This document shows, one piece after another, positions 18,496 to 27,395 of a DNA stretch of 64,000 nt (positions are counted from its first letter, which is position 1; each line of letters opens with the position of its first letter). Made by a program: the position numbers and the translations under genes. The notes beneath the pieces were generated by a model. That model searched no databases. It was not told where the DNA came from and was given only the letters and a program-made list of their open reading frames with translations. Source of the stretch: Fibrobacterota bacterium (GTDB lineage: Bacteria; Fibrobacterota; Chitinivibrionia; Chitinivibrionales; FEN-1185). The DNA lies in assembly GCA_003165595.1 (NCBI GenBank), contig PLWQ01000013.1, positions 124,001 through 188,000 of the forward strand. The letters run 5' to 3'.

Positions 18496-20211
18496 CTAAT
18501 GCAATACTGCCACTTTCAAAACTTTTGAATCGCGTGTTCCGTCCGAATATTTAACCTGTACCAAGGCAAAGTACACCCCGTTCGCCGCATGCGAAATATC
18601 CCAATCGTAGGTAAACGTTTCGCCCGTGGTCAACTGCTTTGAAAACCGCAGTACAGATTTTTCCGCCGAGCTGTATACCGTAAGGTCGATAACGCCGGCT
18701 CTTGAGGCCGACATTTGAATGTGCGAAACGCTGCCATGGGCCGGGTTGGGATAACAATAGGTTCTGGTTCTGAAATCACCGCTGGGCGCAGCAGCCGTCA
18801 GGTTGAATGCATAAACGAATCCGTTGACAGTTGCAAAATACAGTTTGTCATCCGTTATTGCCGGTGAGGCAACGATGTCGCCGGAAAGGGAATCCTGCCA
18901 TTGCACCGCGCCGCTGTCCGCGGACAACGCATATACTTTTCCTTCGCCCCAGCCGAAAAATACCGAGTTCCCGGCCACAACGGGCGAGGAACAGTAACCG
19001 ATTGGCAGGCAGTTCCGGAGTTCCGTGAATTTGCTTTTCCAGGCCGCCTTGCCGCTTGAACGGTCGAGCGCGTTCATGGAAAACCTGGGCAGGGGATAGC
19101 CCGGCTCTCTGTTGATAACATACACGTTGGCCGCATCCACGGCCACGGACGAAGTCTTGACGTCCAAACCGTCGGGCACAAAATCGGTCGGGCTGGTTGC
19201 CTGGCGCTTGCTCAACCCCCCGGCATAGAGAGCGGAAAGATGTTCAAGTACACTGACGTCAATGCCGTGGCTGCCGAGTTGGCGGATCATTTGAGTCCGG
19301 CGCTCCGGCGATGAATGCAGGAATCGTCTCACCAGCTTGGCATCCACAGCGTCCGCCGCCCTGCGTTTGGCCACAACATCCGCCTGGCTGCCCGCGCTCG
19401 CCCAGAGGGTACGGCCGCTGTTCAGATCAAGCGCATAAACATAGGGATCAAAGTCGCCGGGCGAGCAAAATACCGTTTGTCCCGCGATGGCAGGGCTTGA
19501 CAAGTACATATTTCCGTTTGTTTTTGCGTTCCATTTCAGACGGTATCCGTTGATGTCGAAACAGGAAATTCCGCCGTCGGTGGAGCCGACTACGACAAGC
19601 GATCCGCTGATTGCCGGAGAGGAGTAGGTGATCATGGGCAGGCTGATGAGCATCTCCGGCTGTGCAACTCCGTGCAGCGGCAGCGCCGATGTCCTGTAGA
19701 ATCCGAGGCCGCTCTGAGGCAGGCCGAGGCCGGAGACAATCAGGCCACTGTTCACAACTGCGCATGACGAAAGCTGGAACCCGGCGATAAACTGGGCGAG
19801 TTTGCGGCCGCCTGATGCGTCCAGCCCGTAGATGTAACCGTCGTCACTGCCGATGTAAATCGTATTGTTGCTGAAAAGCGGCGAGGATTCCACCTGGCCG
19901 CCCGTCTTGAATCGCCAGACAACCGCGCCCGTGTTTGCATTGAGCGCGTACACGTTGCTGTCACGGGCGCCTATAAACAGCAGGCTGTCGTGTACGGCCG
20001 GGGACGAATAAATCGGGCCGGGCAGCGCTGTTTGCCATAGCCATTTTGACGAAGGAGGGGCGACATTTGACCTTGTACAAAAACCGGTGCGCTGCATGTT
20101 CCCGCGGAAGGCCGGCCAATCCGATCCGGATGCGGCCGTCATGCCGCACGAGATTACTGTTATCGCGGCAACAATGGCTCGTTCTAAATCATATTTAATG
20201 CTGTTTGACAT
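18496..20211 (-). CDS. Secreted PQQ-like beta-propeller with C-terminal sorting-type domain
   Basis: 571 residues with a signal peptide-like N-terminus. Repeated blades such as 'VYALNANTGAVVWRFKTGG', 'IYGLDASGGRKL' and 'VYALSADSGAVQWQDSLSGD' are the Trp-docking repeats of PQQ-like (BamB-type) propellers. The last 85 residues start 'CYPNPAHGSVSHIQ' and end 'NGVYFALVQVKY...VLKVAVLH', the pattern of FlgD-Ig/type-A sorting domains used by type IX-like secretion. I infer a surface-exposed or secreted propeller. It starts 10 bases after the giant adhesin stop and is last in the operon headed by the PorV-like barrel. Confidence 0.8.
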   Translation of the reverse strand: MSNSIKYDLERAIVAAITVISCGMTAASGSDWPAFRGNMQRTGFCTRSNVAPPSSKWLWQTALPGPIYSSPAVHDSLLFIGARDSNVYALNANTGAVVWRFKTGGQVESSPLFSNNTIYIGSDDGYIYGLDASGGRKLAQFIAGFQLSSCAVVNSGLIVSGLGLPQSGLGFYRTSALPLHGVAQPEMLISLPMITYSSPAISGSLVVVGSTDGGISCFDINGYRLKWNAKTNGNMYLSSPAIAGQTVFCSPGDFDPYVYALDLNSGRTLWASAGSQADVVAKRRAADAVDAKLVRRFLHSSPERRTQMIRQLGSHGIDVSVLEHLSALYAGGLSKRQATSPTDFVPDGLDVKTSSVAVDAANVYVINREPGYPLPRFSMNALDRSSGKAAWKSKFTELRNCLPIGYCSSPVVAGNSVFFGWGEGKVYALSADSGAVQWQDSLSGDIVASPAITDDKLYFATVNGFVYAFNLTAAAPSGDFRTRTYCYPNPAHGSVSHIQMSASRAGVIDLTVYSSAEKSVLRFSKQLTTGETFTYDWDISHAANGVYFALVQVKYSDGTRDSKVLKVAVLH

Positions 20212-20221
20212 TGCAGTGCCT

Positions 20222-23200
20222 CTAGTTGCCTATTGGAAGCGCATCAAGGTTGCCGTTGGCCGTGCCAAAGATAACTTTCCAAGTAAATATGTCGACCCAT
20301 GGTGTGCATGCGGTACTGGATCCGGAGGTATGAACAGGCCAATTGGCGCTGAAAATAGCTCCGGTCCCGTCGTTTACGGCATAATAGTCACCCGCATTTG
20401 TGCTGAAGTACACCGGCCCGCTTCCATTGTTCATAGCCACGGGGCCGCCTGTGATCTTGTTCGGCGCCACGAATTCCCATCCGGGGGACGTTATTGCTCC
20501 GTTAACCACCTTGTCCATATACTTGCCGTTGGCCACCCAAGCGCCTGCCGCACCGTGGGACGAAAACAACGGGGCCGCCGCCACCGCATTCATGCCCCAG
20601 GTCCACTTGGTGGAACTCAGATTCGTTATGTCAACGGCAAACAATTTTCCATTGGAGCCGCTGTAGCCGGTTATATAGGCAATGTTGTCGTTGATTTCGA
20701 AAGGATAGTCAACCATGGGCGCGGATGCGCCTCCGGACCACAATGCAATGACGTTGCCGGTGGCAAGATCCCGCTTTTCGAGTTTGCCGTCATTGGTGAC
20801 GTCATAAATATTTGCGGAGAATACCGACAGGTCGGCACCCGGGCTTATGTTGGCTTGATCGCTCGCATCCCATATCTGGTGGCCGTCGGTGAGACTGTAC
20901 TCGGTGACGTGTCCGTTTGACGTCACGCAAATGGCGCTCTGGTCCGGCGTCACCATCGGATCACCCGCATTGGAGCCATTGAGAGTAATGGGGCTAAATG
21001 ACAATTGAGAACATTGCATGCCGTTATCCTGAAGTATCACGAGCTGGTTTCCCGTCGTTCCCGTGGTAAATGCGACATCGTAGGTGGCGGTCGATGAACT
21101 GTAGTAATACTCGGGTTGGCTTATGGTGCCGCTGCCCAGCCCGGGAAATCCCCACAAAACGGAACCGTCGCTGGAACTTCTGCAATAGAGTGAGTCCGGC
21201 GTCCCGGTTATTGCCAGATAGATGGTTCCGCCTTCGGTGGAAATTCCCGAAGAGATACTGCCCAGGCCGCCCTGGTGCCAGATTCTTGCGAACTGGGAAA
21301 AATCCCAGTTCGAGTTTCCTCCGTCATCCACACACCCGTACAAGGCCTTTCCACGCATGGACGCGCCGGCGGTGGAATTCGCAATGTCCGCATAGGATGC
21401 GAAGAGCGAATCTGTGGTCGTTATGGTCCATGCAGCCGCGTTCAGGTTGATTAGTGCGCCAGGAGATCCGGAGAACGTTGCCCTGCCTGCCACGGAAATG
21501 GCTTTCCCGCCCAAATTGAGGAACGTTGAAGGTGTGCCGCTTGCCGAAAGTACGTCGCCGGTGATTGTGAGGGGCGAGAAAGTGGAAAAGTCAAATTGCG
21601 ACATGGTAATGCACAGGCCGGCGCAGGAAAGCACTCCGCCGAGTGTCAGTTTGCCGCCTCCGGTGACATAAATCTTAGGGAGCGTGGCGCTGCTGAGCGG
21701 CGTGAGTGTCTGGCCGCCGGTGCTCAGGAAAGAAAGGCTGCCTCCGCTGCTTGAAACGGAGGCGCACGAGCTGAGCGAAACGTTGCCGGTTGTCACGCGG
21801 ACATTGCTGGATCCAAAATTCATCGAACCGCCCGAAGTTGCAATGGAAGGGAGGGTGCTGGTGAGGCCGCTGCCCCAGTTCCATGTGCCGCCGGTGAGTG
21901 AAAAAGAGGAAGTCACCGTGATGGGGAAGTTCGTAACCGTGATTGCATCGGCGCCGGATTTTGTCAGCGAGGGAACCGACATGCCGGAGTCCGGTATAAA
22001 CAAATAGGAACCCGCGTCAATGCCGCTGAAGATAACGGAGGCGCCGGTAGTGAGCAGGGAACCGCCCGTGGTGAAGTCGGCCCCTTGAGTTATGGTGAGA
22101 CTCTGGCTGTTGAAATTTAGGGTGCCCGTGTAGAGATTGGTCATGGTAAGCGCCTTGACCGTTGTTGGAGCCGACAGCTGGCAATTTCCAAGGCCGTTAT
22201 TGTCGAATGTCGCATTAGTCAACAACGTCGGCACCTGCTGCGTGTTCCAGCTTGCCGCCGTGCCCCAGGTGGAGGCGCCGGAGGAGACCCAATTTGCAAT
22301 GAAAGTCCAGTTGGTGTTGGCGCCCGTGCTGATCAAGTCCTGGCTTAATGTGGCGGTTCCCGCGCTCGACGAGGCATCGCAATAGGCGATGTGCGCATAG
22401 CTTGCGTTGCAGGCGCCGGTTACCTTCAAATACCAGCCGGAGGATGCGGCATCCATATCAAGATAAGCAGCGAACGATGTACCGTTGAGCGACGCGTCGC
22501 CGCCCACGGTAATGGTGCGTCCGCTGAGCGCGCCGGAAGCAAACGACCCCGTATTTCCGTTTGTAATTGTAAAGTCGTCGGTGGTCGTGAGGTCTTTTCC
22601 CCCAAGGTCAAAGCTGCAGCTTGTCGAACCGTTTTGTGTAAAAGTGTTTGCCGTCCATGCCGCCGTGGGGGTGACCGCCAGCTTGGCATTACCATCATGC
22701 TTGATATTAGGGAAGGTTTGGCTTGCTGGCGAGAACGTCTGGGTCGAGCTTCCGTTGAAGTCGAGCGAGTCACTCACATCGGAAGTGAGTGCAATATTCG
22801 AAAAATCGACAGTCGATCCGTTCGCCTTGAGAATGGTGGCGCTTCCAAGGTTGAGAGTGCTTGCGCCCGTGCCGGTGATACTAACTACCCGGTTGGTTGT
22901 CGCCGGAGTGGAAAGAACGACACTGCTGGCGGTCAAGGTCAGGTCGCCGCAATTGAGGCCGTTGGTGGACACGGAAAGCGGGTTGGTTGCCCCGGATGTC
23001 ACGGAAATAGCGGGCAGGGTCTGAGATGCAAGCGGCGGCGGAATAAGCACCTGGGCTGCAGAGCCTGCAAAAGAAAGTGTGCCGGTGCCGAGGGTTGTGG
23101 TTGCTGCGGCGCCCATGCCGAAATTTGCGGTTGTTCCGCCAACGGTGAGTACATTGGCGGTGGTGCCGAAACTGAAATTCTGGGCAAAAGTTGACAGAAA

Positions 23201-25630
23201 TGTCAGGTTCTTGATCGTGGTAGTCATGTCGAGCACACAGCCCCGAATAGCCGTGTTGTCGAACTGCGCATCCTCCGTTGAAGCCGGACTATGGCTAAGA
23301 CTCCAGTTGGTTCCCAGGGTCCACGAAGTGCTGTTTGTGCCGTGCCAGACATTTATTGTAGAAAATATCCAATCTGGCGGAGTCGCACCGTTTGTTCCAA
23401 GGTTGGTGGAAAGCACCGCGGTCCCGCTGGCTTTCCCGGTGTGCATGAATGAATGTCCGATATCGCAATTCAACGCATAGAGCGTGTAAGTTGTGGGGAC
23501 ATCGATGTACCAGTTTGAGGTTCCGTCAACGACAAGATGATTCAAGGTGCTTGTGCCATAGAAATTGGCGTTTCCCGCTGTTACCAGAATCGTTGTGCCG
23601 CCAAGACCGGTGAGGGTCGTTGCGGTGCCGTTGCTGACTGCAAAATTGCCGGACGCCATGGTCAGGTTCTTGCCATTGAAATCCAGGACGCTGGTTCCGG
23701 GACCGTTGTCGCCGGATTGCGTGAGACCCTTGCACGTGATTGCATTTTGAAACTGCAGCGTTCCTGCGCCCGTATGCACAATGGCGGGGAGCGTCATCGC
23801 GATCGTTGGCTGGGTAAGTTGCTGGATGCCGCTTGCGCCATAAAAGACAAACTGCGACGATGCCGTTGAAGTGATGAGTTTTATGGCAGAGAGGTTTGCA
23901 TTGCCTGGAAAGGAAAGAGAAGCCGTGGCATTCAAGACAAGGGACCCGTTGGTTACAGTGAGCGTGCCAAGTGCCGTGTCACTCTGCCCGGTTCCAATCG
24001 TTAATTTCCCGTTTGTCGCCATTGAGAAATTGTTGAACTTTAATCCGCTGTTGACGGTGTAGGTTCCGGCGCCGGTGATTGCGATGTTGTAAAGATCGGT
24101 GGAGGTGTTGGTGGTGATGGTGTTGGTCGTTGCTGTTCCGGCCAGGGTAAGCGTTCCGTTGTTATGGGTAAATGTTCCGGCGGTCTTCGCAAAATTCGCG
24201 GTGAGGAAAAAAGTGTTGCCGCTTCCCGGGGCGCTGAAGGCCGTGCCCGAAAGTGTCACCGCACCGGTCACGGCCACATTGCCGGTACTGGCGTTGATGG
24301 TGCCGCCTGCGGCAGTAAGGCCGGCGTTGCAGGTAAGGCTGTTGGAGCCGACATTGAGGGTGCCGGCGGTCATGGTAAATAGAGCCCCCGTTGTGGTACT
24401 GCCCGAAAGATTCCATGTTCCGCTCGAATTATTGAACTGCAGTTTGTAAAAGGAATTTCCGTTGGGAGTGATGGTGTACGGTCCGGAGCTGCCGTTGAAA
24501 ACAACCGTTCCTGTCCCGCATGTGAACGTGCCTCCGGTGTTGGACCAGTTGCCTCCTGCGTTTATAGTGCCGGTCGAGCTTTCCTTGAATGTGCCGCCCG
24601 ACAGACTGATGTCGCCGCCGACAGTCACGGCACCGGTGGAACTCACCGTAAATGTCCCGCCGGACACGCTCAAACCATTCGTGGTGGTTACGGTCCCGGT
24701 GGTGACGCTGAATGTCCCGGCGGCCATGCTCCAGCTGCCGGCAGTAAGACTGCCCGTGGTCATGGTGGCTGTTGCGGTTGTGGGCATGCTCCAGGCACCC
24801 GTGATTTTTGCTGTGCCGTTTGTGGAGGTGTAGGTGCCTGCATTGACCGTGAGGTTACCCCCGACAACGAAAAATCCGGTCCCGAGCCCGGTTGGCAGGG
24901 TGAGAGTGCCGCCGCGTTGCGCGTTGGGGGAGAGAATCACGTTTCCCGTGATTGTATCATGGCCTGCTGCTCCGCCCCCGGTGAATGTGCCACTGTCAAC
25001 TGTCAATGCTCCAGCCTTAAATGCAAGCGCATTTGCGGAATAGATAGGCGTTCTGGTGCCGGTTGTCCCGCTGACGGTGAGGCTGTTGCAGACGAGCTCG
25101 TTTGTAGATTGGGTTAGCGTGCGGTTGGACCCGGTGCTTCCGTCCTGCAGGATGATGTCCGGAAGTGTCAAGGCTCGCGCCGGTGGAACAAAATTCCGGT
25201 TGTTCGAAATGCTAATACTGATTTCTGAGGGGGACGAAACATTCTGAAATACGCCGGGAGAACCCAGATCGAATGTAATGTTTCCTGTAGGTGTATTGAG
25301 CGTCAGCGTTTTGCCGTTAAAATCAAAGTTACCTGTGTAGGTGTTGGATATTTGAATATTGGCAAACAAATAGCTTGCGTCAAGCTGCACCGAGTTCGAC
25401 GTGGCATTAAAAACCGCGATATCCGCGGCGGCCTTGCCTGGATACCCGGTATTCGGATTCCAGTTAGCCAGTGTACTCCATTTCGTGTTTGCCCCTGCTC
25501 CTGTCCAGGTATAGGTCGTGCAAAAAACAGTTGCATAAAGGAGCAGGATCATGCTACAGAGGTACGGTGCCGAGTCCTTGGCGCGGAGGGATTTCCTGCA
25601 CGATGATGTTTGTGCGATCGTAGCCTTCAT
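20222..25630 (-). CDS. Giant Gly/Thr/Ser-rich repeat adhesin with C-terminal beta-propeller
   Basis: 1802 residues from ATG 25630 (alternatives 25660 and 25552). After a signal region, three related modules begin near residues 40, 759 and 1111 with a W-x(n)-W-N pattern ('TWTGAGANTKWSTLANW', 'NVWHGTNSTSWTLGTNW', 'NWVSSGASTWGTAASW'). Each leads into long Thr/Gly/Ser/Asn-rich repeats (TGNVT, TVTGG, LTLNT) typical of beta-solenoid surface proteins. From about residue 1445 the style changes to a PQQ-like propeller ('LYCRSSSDGSVLWGF', 'DGHQIWDASDQ', 'KLFAVDITNLSSTKW'). No separate C-terminal sorting domain is obvious; the chain ends 'LDALPIGN'. It probably acts at the surface in attachment or substrate contact. 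It lies between the PorV-like gene and the second propeller. Confidence 0.75.
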   Translation of the reverse strand: MKATIAQTSSCRKSLRAKDSAPYLCSMILLLYATVFCTTYTWTGAGANTKWSTLANWNPNTGYPGKAAADIAVFNATSNSVQLDASYLFANIQISNTYTGNFDFNGKTLTLNTPTGNITFDLGSPGVFQNVSSPSEISISISNNRNFVPPARALTLPDIILQDGSTGSNRTLTQSTNELVCNSLTVSGTTGTRTPIYSANALAFKAGALTVDSGTFTGGGAAGHDTITGNVILSPNAQRGGTLTLPTGLGTGFFVVGGNLTVNAGTYTSTNGTAKITGAWSMPTTATATMTTGSLTAGSWSMAAGTFSVTTGTVTTTNGLSVSGGTFTVSSTGAVTVGGDISLSGGTFKESSTGTINAGGNWSNTGGTFTCGTGTVVFNGSSGPYTITPNGNSFYKLQFNNSSGTWNLSGSTTTGALFTMTAGTLNVGSNSLTCNAGLTAAGGTINASTGNVAVTGAVTLSGTAFSAPGSGNTFFLTANFAKTAGTFTHNNGTLTLAGTATTNTITTNTSTDLYNIAITGAGTYTVNSGLKFNNFSMATNGKLTIGTGQSDTALGTLTVTNGSLVLNATASLSFPGNANLSAIKLITSTASSQFVFYGASGIQQLTQPTIAMTLPAIVHTGAGTLQFQNAITCKGLTQSGDNGPGTSVLDFNGKNLTMASGNFAVSNGTATTLTGLGGTTILVTAGNANFYGTSTLNHLVVDGTSNWYIDVPTTYTLYALNCDIGHSFMHTGKASGTAVLSTNLGTNGATPPDWIFSTINVWHGTNSTSWTLGTNWSLSHSPASTEDAQFDNTAIRGCVLDMTTTIKNLTFLSTFAQNFSFGTTANVLTVGGTTANFGMGAAATTTLGTGTLSFAGSAAQVLIPPPLASQTLPAISVTSGATNPLSVSTNGLNCGDLTLTASSVVLSTPATTNRVVSITGTGASTLNLGSATILKANGSTVDFSNIALTSDVSDSLDFNGSSTQTFSPASQTFPNIKHDGNAKLAVTPTAAWTANTFTQNGSTSCSFDLGGKDLTTTDDFTITNGNTGSFASGALSGRTITVGGDASLNGTSFAAYLDMDAASSGWYLKVTGACNASYAHIAYCDASSSAGTATLSQDLISTGANTNWTFIANWVSSGASTWGTAASWNTQQVPTLLTNATFDNNGLGNCQLSAPTTVKALTMTNLYTGTLNFNSQSLTITQGADFTTGGSLLTTGASVIFSGIDAGSYLFIPDSGMSVPSLTKSGADAITVTNFPITVTSSFSLTGGTWNWGSGLTSTLPSIATSGGSMNFGSSNVRVTTGNVSLSSCASVSSSGGSLSFLSTGGQTLTPLSSATLPKIYVTGGGKLTLGGVLSCAGLCITMSQFDFSTFSPLTITGDVLSASGTPSTFLNLGGKAISVAGRATFSGSPGALINLNAAAWTITTTDSLFASYADIANSTAGASMRGKALYGCVDDGGNSNWDFSQFARIWHQGGLGSISSGISTEGGTIYLAITGTPDSLYCRSSSDGSVLWGFPGLGSGTISQPEYYYSSSTATYDVAFTTGTTGNQLVILQDNGMQCSQLSFSPITLNGSNAGDPMVTPDQSAICVTSNGHVTEYSLTDGHQIWDASDQANISPGADLSVFSANIYDVTNDGKLEKRDLATGNVIALWSGGASAPMVDYPFEINDNIAYITGYSGSNGKLFAVDITNLSSTKWTWGMNAVAAAPLFSSHGAAGAWVANGKYMDKVVNGAITSPGWEFVAPNKITGGPVAMNNGSGPVYFSTNAGDYYAVNDGTGAIFSANWPVHTSGSSTACTPWVDIFTWKVIFGTANGNLDALPIGN

Positions 25631-25685
25631 AATGGTTTCACCGTGCGCAGTACCCGGCATGGATTGAACCGTTGTCTTGTCGAGG

Positions 25686-26633
25686 CTAATTAAAAGGATT
25701 TCCTAGAAGAAAACTGATGGTGAACTTATGCGTAAGCCCAAGATCGGAATCAGGAATCCAGAGTCCATAGTCGAATCCGAAGAAGGAGTAATGCACGCCG
25801 ACACCAACACCATAATCCGGGTAACTCGAATGCATTGAGGCTGCATCGATGTCCAAGGACATTCCCCCTCGGACCGAAACGATATTGAACAACGTGTATT
25901 GCAGGCCCAGGGCCGCTTCTTCAGGCTGTTGCAGGGGCTTAAGCATGTCAAGTTCTGCACGCAACGAGTTCTTGAGAAATGAAGCCTCAATGCCGGCACG
26001 AAAGGTTGTGAGAACCGGGTCGCTGTGCCCGGTATTCCACCACAACGTGCCGCCGATGTTCTGGACACTCACGCCCACACACAGGAAATCCACGGGCTGC
26101 CAGGTTGCTCCCACGTCCGCGCCAAGACCGTTGGCATTCCCGTTGAGCATGCCTTCATTCAGATACCGCAGTGTTGCTCCCAGCGAAATGTGCCACAGGA
26201 GTCTGCCGGCAACGGAAACCGCCACAGCATTTTCGTTGTAGTTGAAAGTGCCGAGAGAGTCCCCGACATCGTTGGTTTGCGGAATGGCATTGACGCCTGC
26301 ATTGATAAACGAAAGCCCGACCACCAGGTAGCTTCCAACCGAGGCTGCGGCGTCAACCCCGATGTGTCTCCTGTCAAGCGTCATCAACGAGTATGTGCCA
26401 CTGAGGAAGTAGGAGCCTTCGGTAAGACCATCGTAAATCGCCGGATTGTACTCTGTACCAACCAGATTATCGCGCCATGCTGTTGCCGCCCCGCAGAGGC
26501 TTGCCGCCTGGGCGGTTACCGGCAGTTGTAGGTATGCGGCGCCTCCGGCTGCGTAGCCGACAGAGGCAAAATTTGAGGATTGTGCTGCGGCCTCAAAGAC
26601 CGTGAGCGCGAGGAGCACGGCGATTTTGTCCAT
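25686..26633 (-). CDS. PorV/PorQ-family outer-membrane beta-barrel protein
   Basis: 315 residues from ATG 26633. The mature N-terminus 'GYAAGGAAYLQLPVTAQAAS' with 'EYNPAIYDGL' and the later amphipathic strands match the PorV/PorQ family: a small-residue start, an NPA motif after the first strand, and a long FadL-like barrel ending 'KFTISFLLGNPFN'. In type IX secretion PorV helps deliver sorted proteins to the surface. The next two genes encode a giant repeat protein and a propeller with a sorting-type domain, which fits an export or anchoring partner. Its promoter candidate is 295 bases upstream. Confidence 0.75.
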   Translation of the reverse strand: MDKIAVLLALTVFEAAAQSSNFASVGYAAGGAAYLQLPVTAQAASLCGAATAWRDNLVGTEYNPAIYDGLTEGSYFLSGTYSLMTLDRRHIGVDAAASVGSYLVVGLSFINAGVNAIPQTNDVGDSLGTFNYNENAVAVSVAGRLLWHISLGATLRYLNEGMLNGNANGLGADVGATWQPVDFLCVGVSVQNIGGTLWWNTGHSDPVLTTFRAGIEASFLKNSLRAELDMLKPLQQPEEAALGLQYTLFNIVSVRGGMSLDIDAASMHSSYPDYGVGVGVHYSFFGFDYGLWIPDSDLGLTHKFTISFLLGNPFN

Positions 26634-26704
26634 ACCGGTTCCGTTAGCTTTCCAAATGGTAATGGTCTGCGCCGTTTGCCACAATTACTGATAAGGCGGC
26701 AGCC

Positions 26705-26822
26705 TGAATCCCAAAGTTTGCGCATTCCCTGAAGCTATTGCTTCGGGGTTAGCAAACGACTATAAACTTCTTCTTCCTTAGGGATGGAAGATACCCCGCA
26801 GCTTGCTGCGGGCGTCTTCCAT
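26705..26822 (-). repeat. Dispersed nested-palindrome element, copy 2
   Basis: Read on the minus strand, a hairpin at 26784-26822 has outer arms ATGGAAGA/TCTTCCAT and inner arms CCCGCAGC/GCTGCGGGG around an AA loop. It is followed by a second hairpin at 26716-26757 (outer GTTTGC/GCAAAC, inner CCCCGAAGC/GCTTCAGGG). From 26790 down to 26705 the sequence matches 2131-2207 of copy 1 apart from short indels. Unlike copy 1 it has no insertion between the arms of the first stem. It would be transcribed in the leader of the PorV-like operon. Confidence 0.6.
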
Positions 26823-26927
26823 GTCCGCGCAACCGCTGGACATCAACAACAGTGTAGCCTGCCGCCCCATTTACTTGCAAACGCAAAGGCTGATAACCCG
26901 CGGCGGGCAACAAACTGCATTTGTTTT

Positions 26928-26956
26928 ATTATACCAATTCTTTGGGGATTAATCAA
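26928..26956 (-). promoter_or_regulatory. Candidate sigma70 promoter for the PorV-adhesin-propeller operon
   Basis: Minus strand TTGATT (26951-26956), a 17-base spacer and a perfect TATAAT (26928-26933). The first downstream gene is the PorV-like barrel. Confidence 0.5.
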
Positions 26957-27020
26957 GCGGGATCATTTTGAAACAGTTTGGCTGCGATTTCGGCCCGAGT
27001 GGGAACGACAACGTGCAGCG

Positions 27021-27179
27021 CTACGAAACCGACGGCAGTCTCATGCAAGCCTGCTGGCGGTTGGGACCGGACCTGCACTTGCCGCATCCAAGAGCACGGC
27101 GCTCGAAGATCGGTTCCGATTCCACTGTAGGAGGCGAGTATTTCGGTTTGGATTTTTGTTTGGGATCTTCTTGTTTCAC
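27021..27179 (-). CDS. Small 52-residue protein, possible RiPP precursor (GTG start)
   Basis: The GTG at 27179 is preceded by AAAGGAG with a 7-base spacer and by a near-consensus promoter (27222-27250). Residues 1-30 are hydrophilic (MKQEDPKQKSKPKYSPPTVE, then SEPIFERRAL). Residues 31-52 are GCGKCRSGPNRQQACMRLPS plus VS, with Cys32, Cys35 and Cys45. A leader-like front ending in an 'ExIFExxAL' helix and a short Cys-containing tail is the layout of many peptides matured by radical SAM enzymes. A PqqD gene and a SPASM enzyme lie 1.7-3.2 kb upstream on the same strand. The precursor role is inference; a small zinc-binding protein is the alternative. That the gene is real is better supported than its function. 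Confidence 0.6.
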   Translation of the reverse strand: MKQEDPKQKSKPKYSPPTVESEPIFERRALGCGKCRSGPNRQQACMRLPSVS

Positions 27180-27221
27180 GGAGATACTCCTTTAGACGTG
27201 ATGCTTGGAATATACACAAAG

Positions 27222-27250
27222 ATTGTATCCGCCATCCAGCAAAAAGTCAA
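27222..27250 (-). promoter_or_regulatory. Strong candidate sigma70 promoter for the 52-residue gene
   Basis: Minus strand TTGACT (27245-27250), a 17-base spacer and TACAAT (27222-27227), each one base from consensus. The start codon is about 40 bases downstream, giving a short leader that contains the AAAGGAG site. This suggests the small gene is expressed independently of the HD-GYP-like gene upstream. Confidence 0.6.
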
Positions 27251-27395
27251 TAGAATTGCCTCGGACGCAGTGTTGACACGCTCCCACAAAGGTGGTTCCA
27301 GCGGAGCCCGTCCTTGCGAAGGCGGGGAGGGAGCGGGCAATCGTCACGCAATGACCGTATCCACGGGCGTGTGCGGCCCTGTAAGTTGTGCCGCA

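Larger units (their letters stand above)
26634..27020. other. Intergenic leader region of the PorV-adhesin operon
   Basis: 387 bases without a credible gene. It holds a promoter candidate (26928-26956, minus strand) and, downstream of it in the transcript, two hairpins at 26784-26822 and 26716-26757. The predicted untranslated leader is about 290 nt. The hairpins coincide with copy 2 of the dispersed repeat. Confidence 0.5.

Noticed and set aside
22391-23194. Long plus-strand open frames inside the giant adhesin gene
   Set aside because: Low-complexity Thr/Gly codons leave the opposite strand free of stops. The translations are repetitive Val/Pro or Cys/Arg-rich sequence without domain structure.
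20222-25630. Repetitive DNA that could be mistaken for a CRISPR or tandem satellite array
   Set aside because: The repeats are irregular, in frame, and encode beta-solenoid-type protein; there are no constant repeats with unique spacers.
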